Source: Cepaea nemoralis (lineage: Eukaryota > Mollusca > Gastropoda > Stylommatophora > Helicidae). Taken from it: 64,000 bases of DNA. The stretch spans positions 33,783 through 97,782 of the forward strand of contig JACEFZ010015078.1 in the NCBI GenBank assembly GCA_014155875.1, read 5' to 3'. Below are positions 21,588 through 34,605 of the stretch, piece by piece. The notes beneath the pieces are model-generated. The model did no database searches and was not told where the DNA came from. It saw nothing but the letters and a program-made list of their open reading frames with translations. Position numbers and translations under genes: made by a program. Within the stretch, counting starts at the first letter, position 1. Each line of letters begins with the position of its first letter.

Positions 21588-22920
21588 TGTTGTTGTTTGT
21601 CCATCAAGAATGATGATGACCATTCATTTCATCCAGTGGGGTTGAAAGTATGGAGCCGTGGGTTCTAAGATGGCTGATAAGGCCTATTTTGGCTCGAAAT
21701 GTTCTTTGACAATGTGGGCAAAGAATGCTTGACGTTTCTGGAGGAGGATTTCCTGCAGTGGTTTTTCTGTCCTGCCTTTTCTTCACAGCTCTTGCAGTCC
21801 TGGTTGCCTCACATATGACTGCACCCTTGCGTAATGATGCACGCCATGAATTTCGGTCTCTGGCTGCAGCCTCCCAGGTGTCATGATGAATTTCAAAAGC
21901 ATTCAGTGAGATTTTCAGTGTCTTTAAAGCGTTTCCTCTGGCCACCTTGGCAGCGTTTACCACAACGCAGTTCGCTGTAAACAATTCGTTTAGGGAGCCT
22001 GTGATCTGGCATGCGAGTCAAGTGACCAGCCCAGCGAATATGATTCTTCATCAGTAGAGTGTGGATACTGGGCATGGACGCTCTTTCTAGGACTTCAGTG
22101 TCTGGAATCTTGTCTTGCCATTTAATCTTCAGTAGCTTCCTTAGGCAGACTGTGTGGAAGTGGTTTAAATTCCTAGTGTGTCGCTGATAAACAGTCCAGG
22201 TTTCACAAGCATATAGCAGTGTGGATAATACAACTGCTTTGTAGACTTTTAGCTTTGTTTGCAGGCTTATTCCAGTTCTGTCCCATACATTCTTGTCCAG
22301 TCTGCCAAAGGCCGCACTGGCCTTGGAGATTCTTGCATTCACTTCGTCATCAATTGTGACAGCTTGTGACACAGTGCTGCCAAGATAGGTGAATTGGTCC
22401 ACAACACTTAGTCTATGATCATTCACTTTGATATTCGGCACAGTGTGATTATTCCCTGGAGCTGGCTGGTACATAACTACAGTCTTCTCCAAGTTGATAT
22501 TGAGCCCAAAGTTGGCACAGGCATGTGAGAAAGCTGAAACATTATGTTGCATGTCCGCCTCTGAGTTGGCGTATAGAGCGCAATCATCAGCAAACAGGAG
22601 CTCTCTGACGGTGTCACTGTTAATTTTGGTTCTAGCTTTCAGCCTTCTGAGATTGAATAACTTTCCAATCCATACGGTAGTTGATGTTTATTCCAATGTC
22701 ATCGTTCTCGAAGGCATTCATCAACATGGCTGAAAACATGAGGCTGAACAGTGTTGGTGCCAGGACACATCCTTGCTTCACTCCATTGGTGACTGGAAAG
22801 GGTTCAGACAGTTGACCATTTTCCTGTACTCTTGTCTGCATGCCATCATGAAATAGCCGCACTATTTTGGACAAACTTTCGTGGACAGCCATATTTTGCC
22901 ATAATCTTCCACAGTCCTTC
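21588..22920 (-). pseudogene. Zinc-finger LINE copy 3
   Basis: Same subfamily as the copy at 3328-5876, minus strand. It is flanked by the 10-base duplication TGTAGGTATG at 21578-21587 and 22921-22930; D1 has the single site at 8080-8089. From 22920 it encodes the RT palm (GVKQGCVLAPTLF near 22780, FADDCALYA near 22580), then thumb and C-terminal region, and ends with the C2H2 finger (CPHCQRTF, HLRTH) near 21710-21660. The stop is at 21604. Frameshifts near 22650 and 21930 break it. It is truncated within the RT. The 3' end is GACAAACAACA without poly(A). Confidence 0.88.
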
Positions 22921-23108
22921 TGTAGGTATGAACACCATAGGACAGACAAGTAAATAAGCAGATTGTTAGGTATTACCAGTGAGTTGAAATGAACACCTTA
23001 AAAGTGTGATAGACATGACAATAACCATACAATTGTCTTGTAACCTGTCAATATTGTTGTTAAGGATGTCAGGGCGAACACTGTGACATAACGACAGTTT
23101 AAAGATGG

Positions 23109-26100
23109 TTGTAGCATGATGGATCAGAATCCCCCATTCCCAGCCCGACACATTCATAAAAATACTTTAAGTCTGAACGGGGACCATCCCAGATAGAAGG
23201 GCTATTCTTAGATCGAATGTTCCAGAACGAGTTGGGGGAGGGCAGCGGTATGCGCTTGTTTTTCATTGGCTAGTACGTGGCAGCCCACACTAATCACGGG
23301 GCCACATATGAATATCCAATTAGTTTGAGCGGGGATTCCACCAGGAGCAGTCGCTAGTTTGTGATGTGATGACGCAAAAATGCCCTTAAAGATTCGATAA
23401 AATATTGTTCTCTGGACAACAGGTACCACTTTAAAACATACTTTAATGTTGTAGTTGTGCCTAGTGAACGAAAGAGAAGAATATAAGAGTATTTTATGAA
23501 TAAAATGTGAAAGTGAAAAACAGAACTTCTGTGCGCCAGTATTCTGGATACTGCTTCTTCAACCTTGACATGTCTTTCACGCTGTATACTCCAAGTGCAT
23601 ATCAATCCCTTGTTGTGACTGGTTGCGTATGCTTGATGAATGTATAGTACACTCATGCAAATTCGCAAACCCAAACCCCTTGTGCATTCTTCATGCCTAG
23701 GATGACTCATTCTTAAATCAACTGTACCTTTGCTCTCGCGAGTTAACATATGGCAGTCTGAATTGGAATGGGTGATGTAAACATGTACAAGTTCCTTTGT
23801 AAAAGCTGAGAATGTTGGAGTGAATGAGCTGGTGCTTTGATAAGTGGCCTCTCACATTAGTAGAAGGAAAGATGCTTCAATATCCATATGTAAACAGGAT
23901 GATGTATGGCACGCCAGAATTGCTAAGTTCATGTGATACCTGGTGGCTAAATTACGCTCAAGAGAATACCATTTCTCTCTGCAGCATTACACTGGTACCT
24001 CTACTGTTGGTTGGTTCATATAAACTAGTTCCTAAGAGAACCATAGGTGTGTGAACCTGTGTCTTAGTTGGCTGAATATAATGTATGGCTCATGCAAATT
24101 TACAGGGACTAAACATGTTTTCTCCATATGTGCTTTGGTGCATATGAGAACAATTGCTTGTGCAATTGAGCTTCTGTTACCGACTGTAGTAAACATGAAA
24201 ATTACTCAGTGGGGAAACAGCACATGATGATGATGATGTACCTGTGAGTCAAGTCTGGTGAAAAAGGGGTGAGGTCTGGCATTGCTGTGTAAGTGTATAT
24301 GGAATAGGACATTCATGCACCAACATCACAGCCATAGGAATGGATGTCTGGTCTGCTAATTGGGTAAATGCCATTAGTTAATACATAATGCAGATTGCAG
24401 TTGTAAATGCCTATTTTCCATTTCCCTTCACAATGCCTGTCCCATGTTGCTATGTCACAATGATTGCTGTATTGGGTCTGGTCCTCCTTGTGCCCAGGTC
24501 TACTGTGGTTCAAACATGGTGGAACTTAGACCACATAAATGCTTGTAATTGTGTTAAGCTACCCTGTCTCAGCATATAGTCTTGTGATTACCACAGTACA
24601 TCACAGTGAAATTCACTACATCATCAACTGGGAGAGGTGTGCTTGGACCACACCCACCCTAACCTCCCCATCTCCATCTGTGTATGTTAATGTATGATAA
24701 CATCATCTTTTGACAAATGTAAAGAGATGTTGTGCCATTTTGTATATTGACAGAGAACAAGATGATGGTGGAGAGGCCTTCCATATATCATCTGGGAAAA
24801 CTAACCAGTAGTCCCAGAATCCAGAACCAACTCTCTATAAGTGAAATCTTCTAGAACCCACAATATGGGAATTTCTTAGAGGCTTTCAGCTCAGCTCTCA
24901 AAACAGCTGGATATAAATAAGGGAGAAAAATGGTTCTGAAGACTTCAGTGATCATTAATCAAATGTCATCTGAGAACGACAACAACAAGTCTGGTTGTTC
25001 ACCTCATTCAAAGAACCGTGTGAAATGACTAAGACAATGAATTGTTTAGCTAGGACTTATCTTAGTTAATCTCCAGCATGGTGCTCACACAGTGTTTTCA
25101 GAATGAAGACTTGTAAAGTAAGTGAGATAGACTGAGGAGAAGGAAGAAGACTGGGACATATTTGTATCTTAGATCTTCCTCTACAGGAAAAGTAGAACAA
25201 AACCCTAAGTCTCAACTTCATAAACAGTCAACTCACCGGTGAAAGACAGGGCTGTAACCTTTCTTCAAACTGTGACAGTAGGGGATAATTAGTCTGACTT
25301 GGAAAATCATCATGGGGAGAACTGCAACCTGAGCTGTCCAACACCCATCATAGGTGCTAAAAGGATTAAACATACCAGTGGAGCAGAATGTCCCTATGCT
25401 TGCCCCAGGTTATGGCTTATCTTGGTTTTCCCTCATTAACAGTAGAGGAAAGGATAAAAGTCAATGGTGTAGTGGTGATTAGAGAGGAGAGGAGGAGGCG
25501 GAGAGTTGGTTATTGGCTGGTGGAGTAAATAAGAAGTGTTGTATCTTGTTTATCAACCTGCATGTGTGGCATATTTTATGCATTTTCAATGTAATTATTG
25601 AAGTGTTGACATGACAGGAGATGAAACCATGGTCATCACTCGACTCACCATCAGCTCAATAAAATGGTGTATTTAATGAACCAGTGTTTTAAGTACATGT
25701 CCCCAGTGAATTTCTTGTACAGTTGCTGTCAAGTGTTGTCTCTGGTGACTGTCTTAAGTGCTGTGGTTGGTTATACATATTGTGAAAAGTCTTGTATAGA
25801 TGTTGTCAAGTATCTCTTATGATGTAAGTCTTGTACAATGGCTGGTGTACACAATTCCTTGTGAATGTATGTCCCACTTTTGTCAAGAAACTGTCATGTA
25901 GATGTCTTGTCCAACAGATGTAATGTACAGTTATTGTTGAGTTTGTCTACAAATAATTGAATCCTACAGTCCTAGAAAAATTGGACAAAACTGATATAGG
26001 TCATACTGACAAAATAAATAAGAGAAGATCTAAGGTGACGGACGAACAGCACACTGGCAACATTATGTTGAGTGAGACGGATCCTCAGTTGTACAGGCGC

Positions 26101-26368
26101 TAATAGTTCAGATCTTCTCTGGCCTTGGGTGAACTATTTTACTTCTTTTATAAATTTCTGTGTAGATACATAGTGGTCTCACAGTGGGGGTTTGAGCCAA
26201 AGAAAAGTGGTTCTCCAAAAAGGCTATTGCGGGAATGATTAGCTCATTTGAGTGACCTCTAGACAAAACGTGCTAAATCATATCCTTTATCTTGTTATTT
26301 ATTATTCAAGATATATCTCCAGAGAACACTACTAACTAGGTCCTCTGTCAACTATCAAATTTGTCACA
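23109..26368. mobile_element. Element X1, unassigned DNA transposon-like, 3.26 kb
   Basis: Flanked by the 4-base duplication ATGG at 23105-23108 and 26369-26372; D1 carries one ATGG (8262-8265) at the same point. The right end reads TTTGTCACA, the reverse complement of TGTGACAAA. The left end TTGTAGCATGATGGATCAG is a slightly changed version of the TGTGACATAATGGATCAG end of X2. Sequence along its length matches X2 (50062-57369) in inverted orientation. No transposase or long frame is present. TGTNR ends with 4-base duplications would fit a Ginger-like element, which is an inference only. Confidence 0.75.
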
Positions 26369-26556
26369 ATGGTCGCCCATCTTGTGACATTCACCAAAGG
26401 GGAACAGCATTTTGTTATCCGTGTTTTGGTTAGCTTTGGGGTGAAACCTATAGAAATTCATCGGCGAACCAATCTGGGCCATTATAAATTGACACGTGTT
26501 AGTTAGCCGGTGGATTGGTTTGCTGGTTGTGTGGTTGATTGGCTAGTTGGCTCGTT

Positions 26557-26912
26557 CGTTCGTTCATTAGTTAGTTAGTTAGATAGTTAGTTAGTTAGTC
26601 AGTTAGTTAGTTAGTTAGTTAGTTAGTAAGTTAGATAGTTAGTTAGTTAGTTAGTTAGATAGTTAGTTAGTTAGTTAGTCAGTCAGATAGTTAGTTAGTC
26701 AGTCAGTCAGTCAGTCAGATAGTTAGTTAGTTAGCTAGCTAGCTAGTTAGTTAGTTAGTTAGTTAGTTAGTCCCCATATCATCCACATGGCACATAGTTA
26801 GTTAGTTAGTTAGTTAGTTAATTAGTTCGTTAGTTAGTTAGTTAGTCCCCATATCATCCACATGGCACATAGTTAGTTAGTTAGTTAGTTAGTCCCCATA
26901 TCATCCACATGG
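26557..26912. repeat. TTAG array with three interspersed 23-base units
   Basis: Long (TTAG)n/(TCAG)n array. The unit CCCCATATCATCCACATGG plus CACA occurs three times (about 26770, 26848, 26893) separated by TTAG repeats. The D1 counterpart at 8570 has the unit once, so unequal exchange or slippage multiplied it in D2. Confidence 0.9.
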
Positions 26913-26924
26913 CACACGGAACTA

Positions 26925-27260
26925 TCAATCACAATGAGAACTGGTTACTCGCATCAGAAGAAGACAGTCCACATTTTTGGGGCGTGCGGTGAGAAGGGGA
27001 AAGCTGGAGTATGTCGTCACAACAAGAAGGCTGGAGGGGAAGAGAGGCAGGGGGAGACAGAGAGAAAATGCCGAACAGTTTGAGATCGTGGCAATGAGGA
27101 AAGTCGGTATCAGAAATGATTGGAAGCATGAGAGACAGAAGAATATGGACAAACATGATCATCAACGACACACAGCAGGGACTATAAGAAGAACAAACTT
27201 GTTCATTGAAATCGTGTATGTACAACCTATTGCCATCTGGTGTAATTTGGGGCACACTTA
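26925..27260 (+). pseudogene. RTE-type LINE 3' relic, D2
   Basis: Partner of 8576-8935, with the same basic C-terminal frame (GKLEYVVTTRRLEGKRGRG). Only the very end of the polymerase is left. Confidence 0.75.
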
Positions 27261-27338
27261 AAGTGTTTAAAAAGTCGGTGTATCTGACATCGTATTATGA
27301 CTTTCAGCTTTTGTATTGCCTAATGTGTCCTCTAAACT

Positions 27339-27424
27339 ACTGAGCGTAATCTTGCCAAAGAAATCAACAATCAGCTGGAAGATGCTGATGGTGACAGCGA
27401 TGTCCTGTAAAGGATATGGAAAAA
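27339..27424 (+). mobile_element. 5'-truncated SINE-A in D2
   Basis: Matches only the last 85 or so bases of SINE-A (AACTACTGAGCGTAATC to TGTAAAGGATATGG) and is followed by an A/T-rich tail. AATGTGTCCTCTAA before it and AATGTGTCCTTTAA after it look like a target duplication. D1 has a single copy near 8997 and lacks this SINE. Confidence 0.7.
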
Positions 27425-28004
27425 ACATTTTTATTTTTTAAATGTGTCCTTTAACTTGTACGCAGTTAGAGAGAAAAACAAAATACATAATCTGTTCAGT
27501 GCAAAGTTTGTGACATTCCCACTCATATAATATATTCAGAAAATTATAGGGTTTGGCGGGCCTTAGACGGCCATACCACTTTCCCCTTCAAGATAAATTT
27601 GAATAAATGCTCCCGCAAGCATTGAATAAATGTAAACATTACAATTCAACTAGAGAGAACTTGATGTAAGCTGGTTATTATTAGTACAATACGTTACAAG
27701 CAGACGTACAGTATTCTATAAGTTTTACTTATATTCAAAGAGTTTTATCCAGATTCTGATCGCAGATTTTAAGAAATCAAAGTATTTCTAACTATAAAAT
27801 GATGCTTTAAAAATGAAATATTTAGTCTCTATCGAACCAAACACCTATAAAAGAAAAGGTTGCCTCCCTTGGACTAAATCACATCGTTGTTAGTACGCTT
27901 GCTTACCAATACAGTAATCCAACATCAGGTTTATCGACCAGGAAAATTCTGGGGCTGATCCAGCCTAATTAAAATAAGTACCAACATTATTTAGAATTAT
28001 CTGG
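27425..28004. other. AT-rich non-coding, partner of 9593-10126
   Basis: No gene is seen. It ends at the LINE A target ATCTGG (27999-28004). Confidence 0.45.
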
Positions 28005-29200
28005 GTTGCTCTCCGTCTGGGTGCATGGACCTCAGAGCCACATATTTTAACCCCGGGACTGCCACAGGGATCTGCAGTATCACCGGTGCTCTTTAATGTG
28101 TATACGAGCAAGATTGCAAACCAAAAGCACCAGGGGTTGGAAGAATACTAACATTTGCAGATGATATTATTGCATATAGGCAGGGGAGAGATAGGGAGCA
28201 AACAGCCCAGGAGCTACAGGCGACAGTAGACAAAGTGATTGACTGGTGCACTGAAATGAGTGCTGTCATCCACCCGGAAAAGGCGGCTGTTTTGTGGTGC
28301 TCTTTGGACAACAGGATTGTGAGAGCGGATGTCCCAAGCCTCACGATAGATGGTAGAAATGTCAGCAGAGAGAACAAACTGAAGTATCTGGGGATCACAT
28401 TTGACAGGAGCCTATCCTTCAAGGACCATGTGGAGACGGTTGTGACAAGATCTCAAAAGGGACTCAGTGCACTTAAAACTATGGCTGCAATGGACACAGA
28501 GCAAAGAATGCTTTTCACACTATAACAGCACTTGATCCTCTCAGTAATTGATTATGGATTAGGTCTGCTCACTGTCTCAGAGAGTCAGCTGGTGAAGTTA
28601 GAGCGCATACAGAACGAAGCTATGCGGGTCATTCTGGGATGCACTAGAGACACCCCAATAGTGTGTATGCGTTACATCCTTGGTTTGCCGACTGTTGCTG
28701 GTAGGCTCAAGGTGATGCAGGCGAAGGCATACCTCAGAGTAGCTGCAGACACAGACCACCCACTGCATGAGGCGCTGGACGCAGTTAAGGGTCAGCGACT
28801 GATAAGAGGGAAATCATGGATGGCTCAGGCAGAGGATACGATCAGACAGGTGTGCCCCTTGGAGAACATTAGGCGTGGAGAGGAGTGGGTCAGAGTGCCA
28901 GCGGAGCAGTCAGAATTGTGCAGAGTTATAATCACATTAAGCCGGGGGTGCAGGGAGTGGCCAGCAGGGGCCACGGAAGTGGAAATCCAGCAACTAATTC
29001 AGGACAATGCTCAATCGGGTGATGTGATTATCTACACAGATGGCTCGGTGTTAAGAGGTGAGAAAAGTGGCTGGGGGTTCATAGCCAAAGCCAATGGTCG
29101 ACGTTTGGGACAGGAGAGCCTGGCATATGATACCACAACATCCAGCTTAAGAATGGAGGTGGAGGCAGTCACTGCGGCTCTCCAGCTGGATGGAGAATAC

Positions 29201-29261
<61 letters not shown>

Positions 29262-29740
29262 CGTGATTGTAACTGACTCGAAAGCATGCTGACGAGGGTG
29301 AGGACGGGCAGGCTTCGTGCGGAGTGGCTTGCTTTGCTTCGGAGGTCACGGGTGACAAGCATCGCCTGGATCTTTTCTCCGGGGCATGCCGGTGTGCTGG
29401 GAAATGAACAGGCGGACAGATTGGCTGGCTCTGCAGAACTTGGTGGAGTATTGATACATGACAAGGCAGACGTGGTTGCGGCCTTGTGGGAGCACGTGCA
29501 CACCTCGGAGGAGCAAATGGATTACCATGGTCTGGCAAGAATGAGACAGCGAGGAGTGACGAGGGGATCTGGCCGACGCTCAACGCTCAGAGGAAAGGCG
29601 AGACGGACATATAATCAGATTGCTACTGGTACTATTAGTGTTGGAACTCTTCGCTGGCTGCTGAGGATGGGGACGGAGCGCTTATGGGAATGCCCAGAAT
29701 GCTGTGATGTCGATTCCTAAATCAATCAATCAATCCATAA
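28005..29740 (+). pseudogene. LINE A: RT palm/thumb and RNase H (best copy)
   Basis: Flanked by ATCTGG at 27999-28004 and 29741-29746; D1 has one copy near 10112. The RT part holds LPQGSAVSPVLFNVYTSKI near 28065, the FADD region near 28156 and LKYLGITFDRSLSFKDH near 28380. A stop is at about 28523, then a long frame (28532-29266) covers the thumb and the RNase H start (VIIYTDGSV near 29030, RMEVEAVTAAL near 29150). An AC array at 29203-29260 shifts the frame. The remainder (PGHAGVLGNEQADRLAG near 29380) runs to a stop at 29718, followed by an ATCA-repeat tail. AP-endonuclease LINEs with RNase H belong to the I/R1-like groups. Confidence 0.87.
29203..29262. repeat. AC array inside LINE A RNase H
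   Basis: (AC)n of about 60 bases lies between the second and third catalytic motifs of RNase H and changes the reading frame. Confidence 0.95.
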
Positions 29741-29960
29741 ATCTGGAAATTATGTGGGAAGTGAGTTGAGTTGATCCCTAAAGGACAGGCTTCTATCGAA
29801 AGTGATTCCCAGGTACTGCAGTCTGCTTTCTCTAATCATATTTCTATCATTTATCGAGAGGCTTGGGAGAGCTTTAACTATCCTATTGTTCAATGAGCAC
29901 TATAAGACCTTTATGGGTCTGAGCAGAAACTTAATAAATGTATATGCCGCGGTTGATTCT

Positions 29961-30556
29961 TGTCAAGATCCTGTAAGGGACATAAGAAAGGATAGATGTT
30001 AGAGATAGAGACATGGGGTGAGTAAGGGGGAATAAGAATAATCTAGATGCTGAAAGACCGGACTGTACCCATGAAGGACAGGTCATCATGAATTTAACTA
30101 TGCAGTACGCCTAGTCTCAACCCGGCGTATACGAAATATCTGACTTCCCACGGGGTGCACGAGGGGCAAACACCTCGTGACCACTGACCAGCCGAGGGGA
30201 AGACAGACGGGCTTTGGACTGGACGGAGAGAGGATGCGTGTATGAGAGTGTGGCAGGATAGACTCTACTTAGTACTTCAGAATTTGAATAGCTGAGCCGT
30301 GTGACTTGTGCTTGTGTGTGTGGCCGCAATATGAGAGCGGAGTGGCTTTATTGTAATGTATTGCTGAATTATCGCCACATTCTGAAATGCTATGAATGTG
30401 TGCGAGAACGAACGCTGATGAGACATTATTGTTATTGTGATTATATCCTAATGTAATAAATTATATCTTATTGACTCATGCGTTGACGTCTCATCTATGC
30501 TCGCGCTATTTACCTGTCTTGAACCCTTCACCTTTAAATACCTCTAGACGCTGACA
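29961..30556 (+). repeat. Element 1 5' LTR
   Basis: 596 bases with TGTCA/TGACA inverted ends. AATAAA at 30455-30460 could serve as the polyadenylation signal. The next bases (GGTTAACAATGGGGG) do not match a tRNA 3' end that I recognise, so its primer-binding site is unresolved. Confidence 0.9.
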
Positions 30557-30645
30557 GGTTAACAATGGGGGAAAACGTCCGTTTTGGCGAGTCCCAAGAC
30601 AGATAAAAGAACAACTGTGACTCGTGGACTAGCCGAGTAAAATTG

Positions 30646-30793
<148 letters not shown>

Positions 30794-31193
30794 TGATCCA
30801 CTCTGAGATCTATTCTAAAACTAATTGCTAATATAATTCTCTCTCATTACATGACATTGACATAGACCTGACCATACGACGATATTAATGTTTTTCTGTC
30901 CTACAACAGGTTGATGTAATCATTTAAAGTACATGTAAACAAGTTGCAGAAACCACGAAAGCAACAGAAGTTACGAGTAGTGGTGGAGCAACACCCGTTA
31001 AAATCAGATGAGTTAAACTTTATTTCTTTGATTGCAATTCTAAATAGGCACTGATTTTGGTTTCACTCATGTAAATTTGATGTACCATTTTGTAACATTA
31101 CTAAAAGGTAAATAACCAACCAATATATTTCATAATTAATTACCAAGGGACATAATCTTTTTTGTGTACAGAAAAATTTTGTAAAATTCTAAA

Positions 31194-32938
31194 ATGTCGA
31201 CTCTAGAAAAGTGTATCGAATTAGGAGAAAAAATAGTTTACACAGGAGATAATTTAGCACAATGGAGTGAAAAGACACATGCAGATAACTTACTAAGAGA
31301 AGAAAAAGAACAATAACGTCAAGATAGAGCTTTAGAACGGGAGCAAAAGAAACTAGAAATAGAGGCAGCTAACAAAGCAACTGAAGCAGCTATCAAACAG
31401 AAAGAAATAGAGGCAGCTAACAAAAAGTTAGAACTAGAAACAGCAGCAGCTAATAAAAAGTTAGAAATTGAAGCAGCTAACAAAAAGTTAGAAATTGAAA
31501 CAACTAACAAAAAGTTAGAACTAGAGGCAGCTAATAAAGTAACTGAAGCAGCCATCAGACAAAAAGAATTGGAATTAGAGGCTAAGAAAATTGAGTCAGA
31601 AACACAAATGAGAGTAAAGCAATTAGAAATTGACTCTAACGTAGAGATTTCAATGAATAAATTTAAAAGCAAGGAAGAAGAACAGAAATTTAACAAGTTC
31701 AAAGGAATAGTGAAACTCTTTTGTTCTGGAGACTCAATCGGCGCATGGACATAAAACTTTGAATGTTTAATGCAATACCATGATATTGCAAAGGACAATT
31801 GGGCCTTTATATACATGCGAAATTTGGCTTTAGAGCCATTGAAAGTAATAAAAACGATATCTCAAGATTTAAGAAGAAATTATGATTACACCAAACAGAG
31901 GATAATGCAACAATCTTCTCATTAGACACTGCTGGATATCAGATGCAGTTTGCTAAATTAAGACCAAAAGCTAATCAAACATTCATAGATTACGTCTCAA
32001 CAACACAAGATGTTTTCACTAAATGGATTAACTCAGCAAAAGTAGAGAAAAGCTTCGATAAATTAAAAGAGTTAATGACTATAAACAAGATTATAACATC
32101 ATTACCAACAGCTTTCTCCAAATTCTTGCAACAAAGTGATTGTCAGACTATTCATGACATTGAACAAAAAGGCAATGCATTTTTCTCAGCAAACAGAGAC
32201 ATCTTTATCCTTAATGATAATCAGAATGATGTAGCAGCTGCTATAACTGTAACCAAACCAAAACCATTTCAAAATAGGAATAAAGCTAAAGGAAGGTACT
32301 CAACATGTAGATATTGTAGATTAGGACACGATGGTTACTCGATGTGTGATAAGAACCCTAATTATAAACATCACCTAGACATGATGATAAACAAGCAAAA
32401 GACAAAGCGTACAGAGTGCAAAAGAGCTGTTAAATGCTTCTTTTGCCGGGCGTTTTGGCATTATTCCTCTAATTGTGAGGGTCGTCGCATGCTAAAAGAA
32501 GCAAATGCTATTTTGATTGATACCTTATCAGATAAAGATGAGAATGAGGCAGAGAATGAAAGTCAGCATGAGAATGTTAATGCTTTAGTGGTTATAGACA
32601 TATTTAACTTTGATGAATGTAACACCTGTAAGGCATTTCATTCAGACAATATTTTGGAGTGTGGTCACATCATCCCAATCACAAATGAAAGTGCCAACGC
32701 CGCCTTAACATCTAAATGCAAACTAGACTTCCACAAAGGCTATATAAATAAGCAGCCGTGTAAAATCGTTCGCGATAGTGGGGCGACCTTGGTTGGGATC
32801 AGAAAAACATTCATACAAGACAGTGACTACATAGGAGACTTTGTAACATGTCACACATTTGCAGGCAATATTGAAAAATATCCTCTGGCACTGACAGAAA
32901 TTGACACACCATTCTTATCATCATTCATTATCGTGTAA
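31194..32938 (+). pseudogene. Element 1 gag and protease, broken
   Basis: The start is MSTLEKCIELGEKIVYTG at 31194. An in-frame stop lies at 31314, then an alanine/lysine/glutamate-rich coiled coil built of repeated AANKKLE-like units (31320-31680). Another stop is at 31752 and a frameshift near 31900. The frame at 31943-32938 holds the Gag body, a CRYCRLGH-type Cys/His cluster near 32310, a zinc knuckle (CFFCRAFWHYSSNC) near 32437 and a protease active site RDSGATLVG near 32769. Gag would form the particle and protease would cut the polyprotein. The frame stops at 32936. Confidence 0.87.
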
Positions 32939-33004
32939 TCTGTGCGGTATTGGATAACCAATACACAGATCTTATTATCGGGTATCTTTCCGATGTAAAA
33001 ATAA

Positions 33005-34605
33005 AAAACTCTTCCACGGAAGAAATAACGATCTGGGAACAAGACAAATTAGATGCCAATGCAGTCACAAGACCAGACACTGCAAGACAGCAGAGTGATG
33101 AACTTAGGAAGCATTACAAATTATTTCCCCTAATAGAGTAATTAATGAAACCACCAACAACGATTTCATTCACGAGCAGCGCTCAGATCCTACACTATCT
33201 AACTACTTTAAGTTAGTAGGACTGAAACCAAAACAAGCCAAGAATGCTGCATGGTATTTTAAATTAAATAATAACATCCTCGCAAGAATGTACACCAGGA
33301 ATTATATTACCTTACAACATATAGTTTTGTCCAAGAAACACCATGAAACAGTGTTACACATAGCACACGATTCACTATTCGGAGGGCACATGGGCTATGA
33401 AAAGACAAGAGCTAGAGTTCTCACTCAATTTTATTGGCCAAGATGTTGCTCAGATATAAAGAACTATTGTCGATCTTGCGTCATATGCCAAAACCTTGTT
33501 AAGAAAGGAAAACACCAAACAGCAGAGGTTCAACCTACAAAAACAGCCTCAATACCTTTTCAAATGGTTGCTGTTGATTTGGTTGGCCCTCTCAACCACA
33601 TTTCAAATAAAGATAATAGGTATATTTTAACACTAGCTGATTTCTGTTCACGTTGGCAGAAGCGATTCCGTTAAAATCTATTTCCTCTACAGATGTGACA
33701 GAGGTATCTTTACAGTTATTTTCACGGTTCGGCTTCCCAGATACAATCTTATTAGATAGAGAGACACAATTTATAGCCGCGACAACACAGGCATTAACTA
33801 AGCTACTGGGCATCAAGCAGTGTTTCACAACTCCGTATCGACCGGCGGAGAACAGAGTTGTAGAAAATATTAATGGGGACATTAAACACATGTTTGCAAA
33901 GGTGACAGCCGAAAATCCAGCTGACTGGGATACTCTACTCTCAGCAGTGCTGTTCGCCTATAGAGAAGTGCCGCAAGCAAGCAAGGGCTTCTCTCCCTTC
34001 GAGTTGATCTACGGGGCTAACCCAAAGGGCCCACTTTCCATATACAAGGAAATAATAACAAACACAGTAGACAATTAACTACCAGTGCCCACCTATAATA
34101 TGGTAACCAACACCAGAGACAAGATCATGAGAGCGTGCAACATCGCGAGGACATCTTTACAGGAAAAAGGTTTTATATACATGAATTATGCAAATAAAGG
34201 TGCCAAAACTTTAATACTAAAGCCCATCCAAGACGTACTGGTATTGCTACCTGACAACCGAGAGTTACTCTCGACGTCTTGGCAAGGGCCATTCAAGGTT
34301 ACTAGAAAAAGTGCTGATGTTGACTACGAGATTTGTATGCATGGGAAGTACAAAATTTTTCACATTAACATGCTTAAACCATACTACTCTAGAACAGATG
34401 ACGACCAAACCGACGAGACAGCAGCAACAACAGTCATTAGCCAGACAGACACAGACGAAGTGGGACTCCCGGTCCCGACAGTTAACAACACTGAAACACT
34501 GAAAGACATACAGATATCCCCGACTTTGAAAGATACTCAACGACAGGACGTAGGAAATTTTCTACAAAAATATAGTACCATTTTTTTCCAGTACACCAGG
34601 TAAGA
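33005..34605 (+). pseudogene. Element 1 integrase, broken
   Basis: Upstream of RT, frames carry the integrase: an HHCC zinc-binding module (HIAHDSLFGGHMGYEKTR near 33355, CRSCVICQ near 33470), a core with VDLVGPL near 33573 (first Asp), then after a frameshift near 33655 LLDRETQFIA near 33750 (second Asp) and ENINGDIKHM near 33865 (Glu). A stop is at 34077. A GPF-type C-terminal module (SWQGPFKVTR) lies near 34278. The last frame ends at 34603. The second-Asp segment reads RETQF where Element 2 has RGSQF. Confidence 0.87.

Noticed and set aside
23109..26368. X1 as an LTR retrotransposon or solo LTR
   Set aside because: The terminal similarity is inverted and not direct. The copies have 4-base duplications, and there is no primer site or polypurine tract at the ends.
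30557..30620. Primer-binding site after the Element 1 LTR
   Set aside because: The bases following the LTR do not match a tRNA 3' end that I can name, and TGGTGTCA is not found in the leader.
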